A DNA stretch of 64,000 nucleotides from Chimaeribacter coloradensis (GCF_002858715.1 NZ_PJZH01000006.1:105042-169041); one strand, 5' to 3'; counted from the stretch's first letter, positions 17,704 to 26,251 are shown. Notes: a model not told the origin generated them from the letters alone. Made by a program: numbers and translations.

Positions 17704-18843
17704 ATGAAAGACGCTTCGCCTATCGATTTTATCTATCTTTCCGAACCGGACATGATCCGCGCCGGGGTCACCGATATGGCGGCCTGCGTGGACACCATGG
17801 AGGAGATGTTCGGCCTGCTCTACCGGGGGGACTACCGCATGGCCGGGCCGAACAATGATTCCCACGGGGCGATGGTGACCTTCCCGGCGCACTCCCCCTT
17901 CCCCACCATGCCGAAACCCACCGCCGACCGCCGCCTGATGGCGATGCCCGCCTACCTCGGCGGCAGCTTCTGCACCGCCGGGGTGAAGTGGTACGGCTCA
18001 AATATCGAGAACCGCCGGAAAGGGCTGCCGCGCTCGATCCTGATGTTTACCCTGAGTGACGCCGACACCGGCGCGCCGCTGGCCTTTATGTCCGCCAACC
18101 TGCTCTCCGCCTACCGTACCGGGGCGGTGCCGGGGGTGGGCGCACGCCACCTGGCGCGCCGGGATGCCAGAGTGATCGGCCTGCTGGGGCCGGGGGTGAT
18201 GGGGAAAACGGCGGTGGCGGCGTTTATCGCGGTCTGCCCGGAGATCGACACCCTCCAGGTGAAGGGGCGCGGCAGCAAAAGCCTTGACCACTTCCTCTCC
18301 TGGGTCAGCCAGACCTACCCGCAGATCACCCGGGTGCGGGTGGTCGACACCCTGGAAGAGGTGGTGCGCGGCGCGGACATCGTCACCTATTGCAGCTCAG
18401 GCGAAGTGGGCGACCCGGCCACCTACCCGCTGGTCAGGCGCGAATGGGTGAAGCCGGGCGCGTTCCTTGCCATGCCGGCCCTGTGCAACATCGACGAGGG
18501 CATGGAGCAGCCCGACGTGCGCAAAGTGCTGGATAACACCGGCCTGTACCACGCCTGGTATGACGAAGTGCCGAAACCGGCGCACCACACCATCCCGGTG
18601 ATCGGCGTGCGGTTTATGGACATGCTGGCCGAAGGGAAACTCACCGCGGACCAGCTGGAGGATATCGGCAAAATCGTGGCCGGTGACGCGCCGGGCCGCC
18701 AGAACGACGAGGAGATCATCCTGATGTCGGTGGGCGGGATGCCGGTCGAGGATGTGGCCTGGGGCACGGTGGTCTACCGCAATGCCCTGGCGCGGGGCAT
18801 CGGCGTCACCCTCAATCTGTGGGAAACCCCGGCGTTGCGCTGA
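17704..18843 (+). CDS. Ornithine cyclodeaminase/mu-crystallin family protein (tyramine oxidase subunit B-like)
   Basis: A 379-residue NAD(P)-binding protein of the ornithine cyclodeaminase/mu-crystallin family. The Rossmann motif VIGLLGPGVMGKTAVAAF lies near residues 158-175, and the upstream FMSANLLSAYRTGAVPGVGARHL is the family signature. Its length and detailed sequence resemble proteins named tyramine oxidase subunit B, which is from memory and not checked. It heads an operon with RidA and an FAD-dependent oxidoreductase, preceded by an ACAGAG site. Likely role: imine or amino-acid reduction/deamination; the actual substrate is unknown. Confidence 0.78.
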   Translation: MKDASPIDFIYLSEPDMIRAGVTDMAACVDTMEEMFGLLYRGDYRMAGPNNDSHGAMVTFPAHSPFPTMPKPTADRRLMAMPAYLGGSFCTAGVKWYGSNIENRRKGLPRSILMFTLSDADTGAPLAFMSANLLSAYRTGAVPGVGARHLARRDARVIGLLGPGVMGKTAVAAFIAVCPEIDTLQVKGRGSKSLDHFLSWVSQTYPQITRVRVVDTLEEVVRGADIVTYCSSGEVGDPATYPLVRREWVKPGAFLAMPALCNIDEGMEQPDVRKVLDNTGLYHAWYDEVPKPAHHTIPVIGVRFMDMLAEGKLTADQLEDIGKIVAGDAPGRQNDEEIILMSVGGMPVEDVAWGTVVYRNALARGIGVTLNLWETPALR

Positions 18844-18906
18844 GCCTTCCCTTTTACCCGTTACGGCAGTGCGCGGCGCTGCCCTGTTCACTCACTGGAA
18901 AACAGC

Positions 18907-19323
18907 ATGAATTCTATTACCAAAGTCACCACCGGCTCTGTGTTTGAGCAAAAAGCGAGCTACTCACGTCTGGTCAAAGTCGATAACTGGATCTACGTCT
19001 CCAACACTGCCGGGCGCAACCCCGAGACCAAAACCATCCCGGAGGCGGTCACCGACCAGACGCACCAGGTGTTCGCCAATATCGAAGCCGCGCTGGCGGC
19101 CGTGGGCGCCACCCTGGCCGATGTGATCGCCTCGCGGGTGTTTATTCAGGACCCGGCCGATGTGCCGGTGGTGATGGCAATTATCGGTGACAAATTCCAC
19201 GGCATTAACCCGGCTTCCACCGTGACCTGCCCGCCGCTCGGCTCCACGGTCTACAAGGTGGAAATTGAGGTGACGGCTTACCACGGCGCGTCCCGGGCCA
19301 GGGTTGAGGCGATCACCCTGTAA
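18907..19323 (+). CDS. RidA-family (YjgF/YER057c) protein
   Basis: A 138-residue RidA-fold protein, probably a trimer. RidA enzymes hydrolyse reactive enamines/imines made by PLP or flavin enzymes. The C-terminal strand motif YKVEIEVTAY keeps the conserved Glu. The Arg that contacts substrate carboxylate in RidA (PARS context) is replaced: this protein reads PASTVTCPP. It therefore belongs to another Rid subfamily, perhaps with a different imine. It lies between the OCD-like gene and the FAD oxidoreductase in one operon, consistent with clearing an imine made by the oxidoreductase. Confidence 0.85.
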   Translation: MNSITKVTTGSVFEQKASYSRLVKVDNWIYVSNTAGRNPETKTIPEAVTDQTHQVFANIEAALAAVGATLADVIASRVFIQDPADVPVVMAIIGDKFHGINPASTVTCPPLGSTVYKVEIEVTAYHGASRARVEAITL

Positions 19324-19368
19324 TGACCCTGCATCCGCTCCCGGCAACCCGATTTTAAGAGGTGTTTT

Positions 19369-20661
19369 ATGGCTCCAGCAATTACCCCGGTCCGCACCGC
19401 TGCCGGGTTCCCCGCGTCCACCGGCGTGGTGGTGATTGGCGGCGGCATCGTCGGCCTGACTGCCGCCCTGACGCTGGCGGAACGCAATATCCCGGTGGTG
19501 GTACTGGAAAAAGGCCGCCTGGCGGGGGAGCAGTCCTCACGCAACCTCGGCTGGGTGCGTAAAACCAGCCGCCACGCCGGGGACATCCCCCTGGCGCTGG
19601 CCGCCGACCGGCTCTGGGCGGCGCTGCCGGCACGGGTGGGCCATGACATAGGCTACCGGCAGGCCGGGATCATGTTCGTGGCGCGCACACAGGCGCAGAT
19701 GGCGATGCACGAAGGCTGGCTGAAATCGGTGGAGGCGCTGTCGCTCGATGCCCGTCTGCTCAGCCGGGCAGAGATCGCCGCCCGGGTGCCGGGCGGCCGG
19801 GGGCAGTGGGCGGGCGGGATCTATACCCCCTCCGACGGGCGGGCGGAACCGTCGCTGGCGGCCAGCGCCATTGCGGCGGCGGCTATGGCCAGAGGCGTGG
19901 TGATTGTGGAGAACTGCGCGGTGCGCACCCTCGCCACCGCGGGCGGGAAAGTCAGCGGTGTGGTCACGGAAAAGGGCGAGATCCGCTGTGAGCAGGTGCT
20001 GCTGGCGGGCGGGCTGTGGTCGCGGCGCTTCCTCGGCAACCTCGGCATCGCCCTGCCGACGCTGCCGCTGATCTGCTCCGTGCTGCGCACCAAACCCATG
20101 GCGGGGCCGACAGAGATTGCCGTCGGCGCGCCCGATTTCTCTTTCCGCAAGCACAAGGACGGCGGCTTTATCATCACCCAGCGGGGGGCGCTGGATGCCT
20201 CCCTGACGCTGGATCACCTGCTGCTGGGGCCGCGTTACCTGCCTCAGCTCCGCGCCCAGCGGGATTTTCTGCGCATTTCGATCGGCAAACCCTTCCTGAA
20301 AGATCTGGCGCTGCCGCGCCGCTGGAAGGGCGAAAAACCCTCGCCCTTCGAACGCATCCGCACCCTGGACCCGCAGGCCAACCCGGTGCTTAACCGGGAA
20401 GCGATGACCAACCTGATGGCCGCGTGGCCGGCGTTTGAGCGGGCAGAAATTGAAGAGGCGTGGGCCGGTGTGATTGACGTCACCCCAGACTCCAACCCGG
20501 TGATCGGCCCGGTCGCCGCCCTGCCCGGCCTGACCCTCGCCACCGGGTTTTCCGGCCACGGCTTCGGCACCTCTCCCGCCGCCGGGCAACTGGCCGCCGA
20601 TATGCTCTCCGGCCGCCCGCCGCTGATTGACCCGGCGCTCTATCGGTTTGACCGCTTCTGA
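19369..20661 (+). CDS. FAD-dependent oxidoreductase, DAO family
   Basis: A 430-residue protein of the D-amino-acid oxidase/glycine oxidase/DadA family. The N-terminal FAD-binding dinucleotide fold is GGGIVGLTAALTLAERNI (about residues 24-41), followed by LGWVRKTSRHAGD. The C-terminal FAD-contact segment GLTLATGFSGHGFGTSP is present near residue 385. Such enzymes oxidise secondary or D-amines to imines, which RidA and the OCD-like neighbour could process. A GAGGTG ribosome site precedes the ATG. The final codons overlap a truncated hydrolase reading frame. Confidence 0.87.
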   Translation: MAPAITPVRTAAGFPASTGVVVIGGGIVGLTAALTLAERNIPVVVLEKGRLAGEQSSRNLGWVRKTSRHAGDIPLALAADRLWAALPARVGHDIGYRQAGIMFVARTQAQMAMHEGWLKSVEALSLDARLLSRAEIAARVPGGRGQWAGGIYTPSDGRAEPSLAASAIAAAAMARGVVIVENCAVRTLATAGGKVSGVVTEKGEIRCEQVLLAGGLWSRRFLGNLGIALPTLPLICSVLRTKPMAGPTEIAVGAPDFSFRKHKDGGFIITQRGALDASLTLDHLLLGPRYLPQLRAQRDFLRISIGKPFLKDLALPRRWKGEKPSPFERIRTLDPQANPVLNREAMTNLMAAWPAFERAEIEEAWAGVIDVTPDSNPVIGPVAALPGLTLATGFSGHGFGTSPAAGQLAADMLSGRPPLIDPALYRFDRF

Positions 20662-20667
20662 CGCGGT

Positions 20668-21124
20668 ACAGGCGATGCCCACCCCGATGGCCCCGGATGA
20701 CGCCGCATGGCTGGCCGCATTACAGACGGCAGTGGGCGGGGTTGACAGCGAAACCTGGTTTGTCGGGCACAGCCTTGGTTGCATCACCACATTACGCTAC
20801 CTGAGCCGGCAAGCGCCCGGTTGCCGCGCTGGCGGCATCATTATGGTGTCCGGCTTCAGTGAGCCGGTGCCTGCCCTGCCTGAGCTGGACGCCTTTACCC
20901 GCACCCCGCTGGACAGCGCACAGCTTATCGGCCTGGTGCCGCACCGGGTTGTGGTGGCCTCACTGAATGATGAGATTGTCCCGCCGGCGATCACCCTGCG
21001 CCTCAGCCAGCAGTTCCATGCCCCGTTTTACGGCCTGCCGGACAGCGGCCATTTCCTTGACCGGGACGGCTTCAAGACGTTGCCGCTGGTTGCCGGATTA
21101 TTACGCCAGATGGCCGCACATTAG
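20668..21124 (+). pseudogene. 5'-truncated RBBP9/YdeN-type alpha/beta hydrolase
   Basis: The frame keeps the nucleophile elbow GHSLG, the acidic residue in SLNDEIVP and the His in SGHF, so the catalytic triad is intact. However, the first 35-40 residues of the family, with the opening strand and its HG...HW motif, are missing. Homology begins a few codons after the stop of the FAD oxidoreductase, and the only open reading upstream (from 20627) runs inside that gene in another frame. I infer that a deletion removed the gene's 5' end and promoter. A short functional product is unlikely but not excluded. Confidence 0.72.
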
Positions 21125-21237
21125 CGTGCCCCTTTTTTTGCCGACAGAGGTGCCTTGTCTACAGCCAACGGGAAGATAGGGCATCCTTAGCTGTTTTTAG
21201 GCACATAGTTTTACATTTTACCTCTTAATTCCCACAT

Positions 21238-21311
21238 TATACCCTGTAGCGGATAAAGCTTGTTTTATCCGCTACAGGGGATAAACTAGGCATTATCCCC
21301 TGTAGCGGATA
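21238..21311. promoter_or_regulatory. Three hipBA operators, 28 bp apart
   Basis: The HipB consensus TATCC-N8-GGATA occurs at 21266-21283 and 21294-21311 (exact) and at 21238-21255 (TATAC in the first half). Start-to-start spacing is 28 bp each time. The last site ends 13 bp before the hipB ATG. E. coli hipBA has a comparable multi-operator array, so autorepression by HipBA is inferred. Confidence 0.9.
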
Positions 21312-21324
21312 ATGAGGCGATTTA

Positions 21325-21570
21325 ATGCACATCACATCACCGGACATGCTGGCACAAGCCATGCAAAGCCAGCGTAAAACCAAAAACCTCAGCCAGCAGG
21401 CGACAGCGGCCAGTATCGGGGTAAAACAGGCCACGCTCTCTGCGTTTGAAAATCACCCTGACGGAACCCGGCTGGAGACGCTGTTTAAATTACTGGCTGC
21501 GTTGGATCTTGAGTTACACCTGCAACAGCGGGACAGCGGCGCAACTGCCCAATGGGATCAGGAATGGTAA
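21325..21570 (+). CDS. hipB: HipB-like antitoxin and repressor
   Basis: An 81-residue Xre-type helix-turn-helix protein (about residues 8-68; SQQATAASIGVKQATLSAFE is the recognition region). Size and position are those of HipB, the antitoxin that binds HipA and represses the operon. Its C-terminal tail ends in Trp (DQEW), as does HipB of E. coli, in which this tail inserts into HipA. Three HipB-type operators precede the gene and hipA overlaps its stop codon. This is a toxin-antitoxin pair next to the replication region. Confidence 0.9.
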   Translation: MHITSPDMLAQAMQSQRKTKNLSQQATAASIGVKQATLSAFENHPDGTRLETLFKLLAALDLELHLQQRDSGATAQWDQEW

Positions 21571-22859
21571 GCCCTACTCTCACTGTGGCGCTTAATGGGC
21601 TGGTGGTCGGGCAGCTGGAAAAGCGCAACGGCATGACGTTCTGTTACGACGAAAGCTGGCTGGCGCGCCCAGGTGCGCGGGCTATTTCACTCTCATTGCC
21701 GTTGCAGGCTGACCGCTTTGAAGGGGATGTGGTATATAACTTTTTCGATAACCTGCTGCCCGACAATGAGCGTATCCGCAGCCGTATTCAGGCGCGTTTC
21801 CGCACGCCGACCCGCCAGCCTTTCGACCTGCTCAGCAGTATCGGCAGTGATTGTGTCGGTGCCATCCAGCTTTACCCTTCCGGCACGTCTATTAACCCAG
21901 TCACTGAGATTCATGCCGATCCGCTCAGTGAAACGGAGATTGCCGCGCTGCTGCGGGGTTACCAGAATGCACCGCTGGGCATGGAGGTGGAGAGTGATGA
22001 CTTCCGTATCTCACTCGCCGGCGCACAGGAAAAGACCGCCTTGCTTTACTACCGGCAGCAATGGCACCGGCCACGCGGCAGCACCCCCACCAGCCACATT
22101 TTCAAATTGCCGGTAGGGTATATTGCGGCGAATAACATCGATCTGCGCGAAAGTTGTGAAAACGAGTGGCTCTGCCTGCAACTGGCACGGGCATTTGGTT
22201 TTCGCGTGCCCGATGCAGAGATTGCGTATTTCGGTGACCAGAAGGTGTTAATTGTGGAACGCTTTGATCGCCGCTGGTCGCAGGACGGCAGCTGGCTGAT
22301 GCGCCTGCCACAGGAAGATTTCTGCCAGGCGCTCGGTGTGGCCCCGGCTCTGAAATACGAGGCTGACGGCGGGCCGGGGATTGCCGCAGGCATGAAGCTG
22401 CTGCTTGGCTCCCAGCAGGCGATCGCCGATCGCGAAACCTTTTTCCGCACTCAGATTTTGTTCTGGCTGTTGGCAGCCATCGACGGGCACGCCAAAAACT
22501 TCAGTATTTTCCTGGAGCCGGGCAGTGCCTATAGGATGACTCCGCTGTATGACATTCTTTCTGCCTACCCACTGATGGCCCCTGCCGGTATTGCCCCGCA
22601 AAAAGCGAAAATGGCGATGGCAGTCAGGGGCAAAAACCGCCATTTTCACTGGGCTAACATCCTGCCGCGGCACTATGAGGCGATGGCAAAAAGCGTGGGA
22701 TTCTCAGCAACACGCGCCGCCGGGCTGCTTGCGGAGATGGCATCGCAGACTGATCAGGTTATTGCGCAGGTAGAAAGCCATCTGCCGGAAGGCTTTCCGG
22801 TGCTTATCAGCGACCCGATTTTCAGCGGCCTGAGAAAGCAGGCGCAAAAGATCCTCTGA
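21564..22859 (+). CDS. hipA: HipA-like Ser/Thr kinase toxin
   Basis: A protein of about 431 residues, close to the 440 of E. coli HipA. HipA kinases phosphorylate glutamyl-tRNA synthetase or a related target and cause growth arrest. The N-terminal domain has FFDNLLPDN, the phosphate-binding loop region ISLAGAQEKTALL is near residue 155, the catalytic loop DGHAKNFS near residue 310, and the metal-binding Asp in LYDILSAYP near 332. I prefer the ATG at 21564, which overlaps the hipB stop (ATGGTAA); an ATG at 21552 would add four residues. All kinase residues I can recognise are intact, so the toxin appears functional. Confidence 0.9.
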   Translation: MVSPTLTVALNGLVVGQLEKRNGMTFCYDESWLARPGARAISLSLPLQADRFEGDVVYNFFDNLLPDNERIRSRIQARFRTPTRQPFDLLSSIGSDCVGAIQLYPSGTSINPVTEIHADPLSETEIAALLRGYQNAPLGMEVESDDFRISLAGAQEKTALLYYRQQWHRPRGSTPTSHIFKLPVGYIAANNIDLRESCENEWLCLQLARAFGFRVPDAEIAYFGDQKVLIVERFDRRWSQDGSWLMRLPQEDFCQALGVAPALKYEADGGPGIAAGMKLLLGSQQAIADRETFFRTQILFWLLAAIDGHAKNFSIFLEPGSAYRMTPLYDILSAYPLMAPAGIAPQKAKMAMAVRGKNRHFHWANILPRHYEAMAKSVGFSATRAAGLLAEMASQTDQVIAQVESHLPEGFPVLISDPIFSGLRKQAQKIL

Positions 22860-22976
22860 CCATGATCCTGCTTCAGGCTTACGGATCATGCTGGTGAAAA
22901 CAGCGGGTAACACTCTGGTTATCAGCCTGTTATCTATCGCTAAAACGCCGCAGAACGCGTTTTAAGCCGTTTTGGG

Positions 22977-23010
22977 GGACGATCCTGTCTTGGGTTGAAA
23001 AGGATCGTCC
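22977..23010. terminator. Inverted repeat between convergent hipA and repA
   Basis: Arms GGACGATCCT (22977-22986) and AGGATCGTCC (23001-23010) are exact complements with a 14-bp loop. There is no T-run on either side, so a rho-independent terminator is uncertain. A protein-binding or recombination site is an alternative. Confidence 0.4.
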
Positions 23011-23038
23011 GGCCACGCTGCGTGCGTTCCAGCGCGTT

Positions 23039-24043
23039 TTAAGAGGCTTTTTTGCGGGTACCGCGCTTTTTAATCTCTGCCTGCAGCTGTTTGATGTTGG
23101 CGTTGTCACCGGTGATCACATACCAGTCCAGCCATTTGCGCAGGTCAGCTAACGTGATTTTTTCTGAGGAATCAAAGGCTTCAAGCTTCTGGCGGTACTC
23201 TTTCATCAGGCTGATGCAGCGGCGCGCCCATTTCCCTTCCAGATCGGATCCGGCCACGGCATGGGGGCGGCGCGGCAGGCGCGGGCGCAGCGGTTTGGCC
23301 GCGCGCTGGCCCGACTCGATCACATAGAAAAATTTGATCGCCGTGACGGATCGCCCGACTTTGACCGGTTCCCAGCTCACAGAGATGTCCGTGTTGGCGT
23401 TGATCCGCTCTACCGCCGGCACCAGGACGTCGCGCTTGAAGAAGCGGTACTCTTCGTACTTGCCGACCAGCCCGGTGCGCTCTTTCATCCAGTCGATCTC
23501 GAAAGGATCGGTTTCGATGATCCCGTTCTGGCGGGAGTTACGCGCCAGGTTACGGAACTTCACCAGCCAGCTGTAGAGCCGGAACGCGAATGGCGTGTCC
23601 AGGCGGGAGACGTGTTCGAAGTCGACCTGCGTAAACTCTTTTTTCAGATCGTAGAGATAGGGCACTACATCGGGTGAGAAGCGGATCGTGACGTCCGCGG
23701 TATTGTCTGAGGCATCGTAACGAATCGAAGAAAACCAAAAGCGTTTGACCTTGTCGAGGCGCTTTTTTTTCTCATCCCATTCGTAAGTGATGATCGGTTT
23801 ACTGCCCAGTGAGTCGGCCGCTTTCTTGAGCTGCTGGTGTGTATGGGAGGGGTGAACACCAAACATCTTTTCAAAATCAGCAGGATAGAGGGTGTAGAGA
23901 CCATCCGGCTGTACTTTTTTGCTGTCAATCTGGACCAGGGCTAAGTAGAGCAGACGCATCTCATCGAGCGTGGCGCTGTAGGCACCTTCAAGTAACTTGT
24001 TATCCTGCGTAACATACAGTTTTTTAACGTCCAGCTTAGCCAT
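23039..24043 (-). CDS. repA: Plasmid replication initiator RepA (Rep_3 family)
   Basis: A 334-residue replication initiator with the two winged-helix domains of the Rep_3 superfamily: domain 1 about residues 8-130 (DEMRLLYLALVQIDS, YPADFEKMFG) and domain 2 about 131-250 (PFAFRLYSWLVKFRN, KFFYVIESG). The C-terminal 80 residues form a basic tail. I chose the ATG at 24043 (MAKLDVKK) because a GGAAAG site lies just upstream, although the frame is open for 13 more codons. It is transcribed away from the iterons that begin about 60 bp upstream of its start, the normal arrangement for an iteron-controlled origin. It resembles RepA of enterobacterial IncFIB-like and Erwiniaceae plasmids; the exact group needs a search. 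Confidence 0.9.
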   Translation of the reverse strand: MAKLDVKKLYVTQDNKLLEGAYSATLDEMRLLYLALVQIDSKKVQPDGLYTLYPADFEKMFGVHPSHTHQQLKKAADSLGSKPIITYEWDEKKKRLDKVKRFWFSSIRYDASDNTADVTIRFSPDVVPYLYDLKKEFTQVDFEHVSRLDTPFAFRLYSWLVKFRNLARNSRQNGIIETDPFEIDWMKERTGLVGKYEEYRFFKRDVLVPAVERINANTDISVSWEPVKVGRSVTAIKFFYVIESGQRAAKPLRPRLPRRPHAVAGSDLEGKWARRCISLMKEYRQKLEAFDSSEKITLADLRKWLDWYVITGDNANIKQLQAEIKKRGTRKKAS

Positions 24044-24102
24044 GTGCTTTCCGACAGGTGATATTTTAGCAAAATATATCACCTTAAAAACCGAGTTATC
24101 AA

Positions 24103-24208
24103 CAGATCCTCAGATCACGTTTAGCCGCAAATCTTATCACGTTTAACCGCAAATCTTATCACGTATGACCGCAAATCCTATCACGTTTAACCGCAAATCC
24201 TATCACGT
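24103..24208 (+). other. Origin iteron cluster: four tandem 22-bp repeats plus a partial one
   Basis: The core CCGCAAATCTTATCACGT starts at 24125, 24147, 24169 and 24191 (the last two with CCTATCACGT), an exact 22-bp period. A decayed copy ending at 24120 keeps the same phase. A DnaA-box-like TTATCAACA lies at 24096-24104. These are the presumed RepA-binding sites of oriV. Confidence 0.9.
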
Positions 24209-24434
24209 ATCGCTTTGCAACCTATTGAATATGCAAGCGAAAAATACCCCTAGAAACAAGAAACAATAGAAACAAGAAACAGAGAAAAAAACAAACTAAC
24301 GCAGCTTCGCTTTGTTTTTTTAAATCTGAACATTGTGAGATCCATCAAGATCGTCATAATTGCAAAAACAGGCTATTTAGTAAGCATATATACGCTTTTT
24401 TATTGTTTTCTAATCAATAATTAGAAAAGTAAGA
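24209..24434. other. AT-rich origin segment
   Basis: A strongly AT-rich stretch between the tandem and the dispersed iterons, with two direct copies of a 15-bp A-rich word at 24251-24265 and 24267-24281. It is the likely duplex-unwinding element of the origin. No gene is seen. Confidence 0.6.
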
Positions 24435-25089
24435 CCGCAAATCTTATCACGTTTGGAAAAGCGGCTTCAGGATCTTCCCGGGCAGCAGGATCGCCATTTG
24501 GGTAAGAACACAGATCAGCGGGAGGAAAGGGGTGGAATAGGATTTCCTGCTTACGAACCGCAAAACTTATCACGTATCGGGGCGGCTGCCGCGCGCAGGG
24601 AAAAGAGCGACCGCAAAAGTTATCACGTTTCCCGGAAGGAATAGCTCTATTTAACTTATTGAATAGTAATGATTTATAAAGAAAGGCAGAATTTTACCGA
24701 AAAGCTATCACGTTTGAACGCCGGGCCATATTCTGCCTGCGCAGGCGTGAAGAAAAGGCACCGCAAATCTTATCACCTTAAGACTAAATCTGATGCTAAA
24801 CGGATACCTTTTTGGTACTAAAACAACCACTAAACGGCGCTGTTTTCACACTGTTTTGATACCGCGTGCTTTTTCAGAAAAGATTCTGCCCGGGCTTCTG
24901 GGAAATCAGCATCCCTTCGTGGGTAAAAAGTTCTTAAAACGTGGCCGGAAAAGCGGCTCAGGCAGCCCCTCTTTACCGGGCATCTCCCGCGCCCGGCGCA
25001 CGTTCGCCACTTCTGCCGGCAGGGCCGTGATAAAAGCAGCACTTTCCCATTTATTAGCCCCATTATGGGCACCGCAAAACGTATCACGT
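24435..25089 (+). other. Six dispersed iterons, same orientation
   Basis: Further iteron cores lie at 24435-24452 (exact), 24558-24575, 24611-24628, 24697-24713 (one base short), 24761-24778 (ends CCT) and 25072-25089. They are irregularly spaced, all on the same strand as the tandem cluster, and reach to about 250 bp before parA. They may serve copy control or handcuffing. No convincing gene lies between them. Confidence 0.82.
24812..24821. repeat. TTGGTACYAA palindrome, site 1
   Basis: TTGGTACTAA within CCTTTTTGGTACTAAAA, in the ori region between two dispersed iterons. Confidence 0.7.
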
Positions 25090-25168
25090 TTAGTGTGAAT
25101 GGCCGGTGAAATTCTGGTGCTGGTTTGATGCCGTATCAGTGCTGTTACCATACGTAAAGTATGCCTTT

Positions 25169-25178
25169 TTAGTACCAG
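25169..25178. repeat. TTGGTACYAA palindrome, site 2 (one mismatch)
   Basis: TTAGTACCAG within CCTTTTTAGTACCAGAA, upstream of parA. The last base departs from the consensus. Confidence 0.55.
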
Positions 25179-25295
25179 AACAGCACCAGTATGACTGCCT
25201 GCGGGTGAGCAGCGCCTTTTCTGTTTATAGAAGCAGGATCGCCCTGCCCTGCCCGCAGAGAACAGAGTTGAATTGTGTTCCGTTTTGATATTCAA

Positions 25296-25305
25296 TTGGT
25301 ACTAA
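25296..25305. repeat. TTGGTACYAA palindrome, site 3
   Basis: TTGGTACTAA, 32 bp before the parA start, embedded in ATTCAATTGGTACTAATTCA. Its position would suit an operator for autoregulation of parA or a centromere site. Confidence 0.7.
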
Positions 25306-25336
25306 TTCAACACTTATTTAACTCCAGGAAGGTATC

Positions 25337-25972
25337 ATGATCATACTCATCGGCAGCCAGAAAGGCGGGTGCGGGAAGTCAACCACGGCGGCTAACATCT
25401 GCGCAGAGCTGGCCCGCCAGGGCAAGGATGTGATTCTGGTCGATGCAGACCGCCAGGGCACCGCCTCTAATTGGGTGACCGATCGTAATGGGCAGGAAAA
25501 CCTGCCGGTGGTCCACAGCATCCAGAAGTTTGACAATATCCGCGAAACGCTGCTCGACCTGGCGAAACGGTATGAGTATGTGGTGGTGGACTCCGCCGGG
25601 CGTGACAGCCGTGAACTGCGTACCGGCATGACGGCCGCCCATGTGTTGCTGGTGCCGTTCCGCCCGTCGCAGCCCGATCTCGATACCCTGCCGAAACTCA
25701 ATGACATCATTACTCAGGCGCTGGACATCAATGAGTCGCTGCGCCCGTGCGCAATGCTGACCATGGCCCCGACCAACCCGGTGATCAATGAAACGCAGGA
25801 AGCCAAAGACTACCTGGCGGACTTCCCTATCCTTAACCTGCTGAATACGGTGATCCGCGATCGCAAAATCTACCGTGACTGCATGTCCGAGGGGAAAGGT
25901 GTAGTGGAAATGGATAACGGCAAAGCCAAAGCGGAAATCCAGTGCCTGGTACAGGAGCTGATCTCATGGTAA
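25337..25972 (+). CDS. parA: ParA-family partition ATPase
   Basis: A 211-residue type Ib ParA without the N-terminal DNA-binding domain of type Ia proteins. The deviant Walker A motif is KGGCGKST at residues 9-16, the switch region VDADRQGTASNW is near 34, and VVVDSAGRDSRE is the Walker B equivalent near 80. The protein drives ATP-dependent plasmid segregation on the nucleoid. The ATG at 25337 has a CAGGAAGG ribosome site. The small ribbon-helix-helix gene overlaps its stop codon, so the two form a par operon next to the origin. Confidence 0.92.
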   Translation: MIILIGSQKGGCGKSTTAANICAELARQGKDVILVDADRQGTASNWVTDRNGQENLPVVHSIQKFDNIRETLLDLAKRYEYVVVDSAGRDSRELRTGMTAAHVLLVPFRPSQPDLDTLPKLNDIITQALDINESLRPCAMLTMAPTNPVINETQEAKDYLADFPILNLLNTVIRDRKIYRDCMSEGKGVVEMDNGKAKAEIQCLVQELISW

Positions 25973-26229
25973 AACGCCGAGAAGCGCCGGCCATCCCGGT
26001 AGAGAAGAAAATCGAGGCTTTTGCCGCGCAGGCCGATCATGTGGCAACCGTGGATACCGCCCATGACAAAGACGCCAAGCGTGATTACAAAGCCATCCGC
26101 GTGCCTTTTAATGAATATGAGTTTGCACAGCTCGAAGCGCTGTGTGAAAAAACGCAGCGTTCCAAACTCAATATGATCCGCTACGCGCTGGCGTTTTATG
26201 CCGAGCATGGTCAGAACGAACTGACGTAA
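25966..26229 (+). CDS. Small ribbon-helix-helix partition protein (ParB/ParG-like)
   Basis: An 87-residue basic protein whose C-terminal half has a ribbon-helix-helix pattern (YKAIRVPFNEYEFAQLEALCEKTQRSKLN as strand, helix, turn; then MIRYALAFYAEHG). The N-terminal half is charged and likely flexible, as in ParG-type centromere-binding partners of short ParA ATPases. I chose the ATG at 25966, overlapping the parA stop (ATGGTAA), with an AGGAG site upstream; a start at 25942 would lie deeper in parA. It probably binds the centromere and represses the operon. The TTGGTACYAA palindromes nearby are a candidate binding site. Confidence 0.82.
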   Translation: MVKRREAPAIPVEKKIEAFAAQADHVATVDTAHDKDAKRDYKAIRVPFNEYEFAQLEALCEKTQRSKLNMIRYALAFYAEHGQNELT

Positions 26230-26251
26230 TCTCAATCCGCCCGGATGCGTA

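Noticed and set aside
22977..23010. Inverted repeat between hipA and repA as a Xer/dif-type site
   Set aside because: The sequence does not resemble known XerC/XerD arms; it is kept only as an unexplained hairpin.
24793..25098. Open frame of 101 codons in the origin region
   Set aside because: It crosses an iteron and a palindrome and has no ribosome site or family features.
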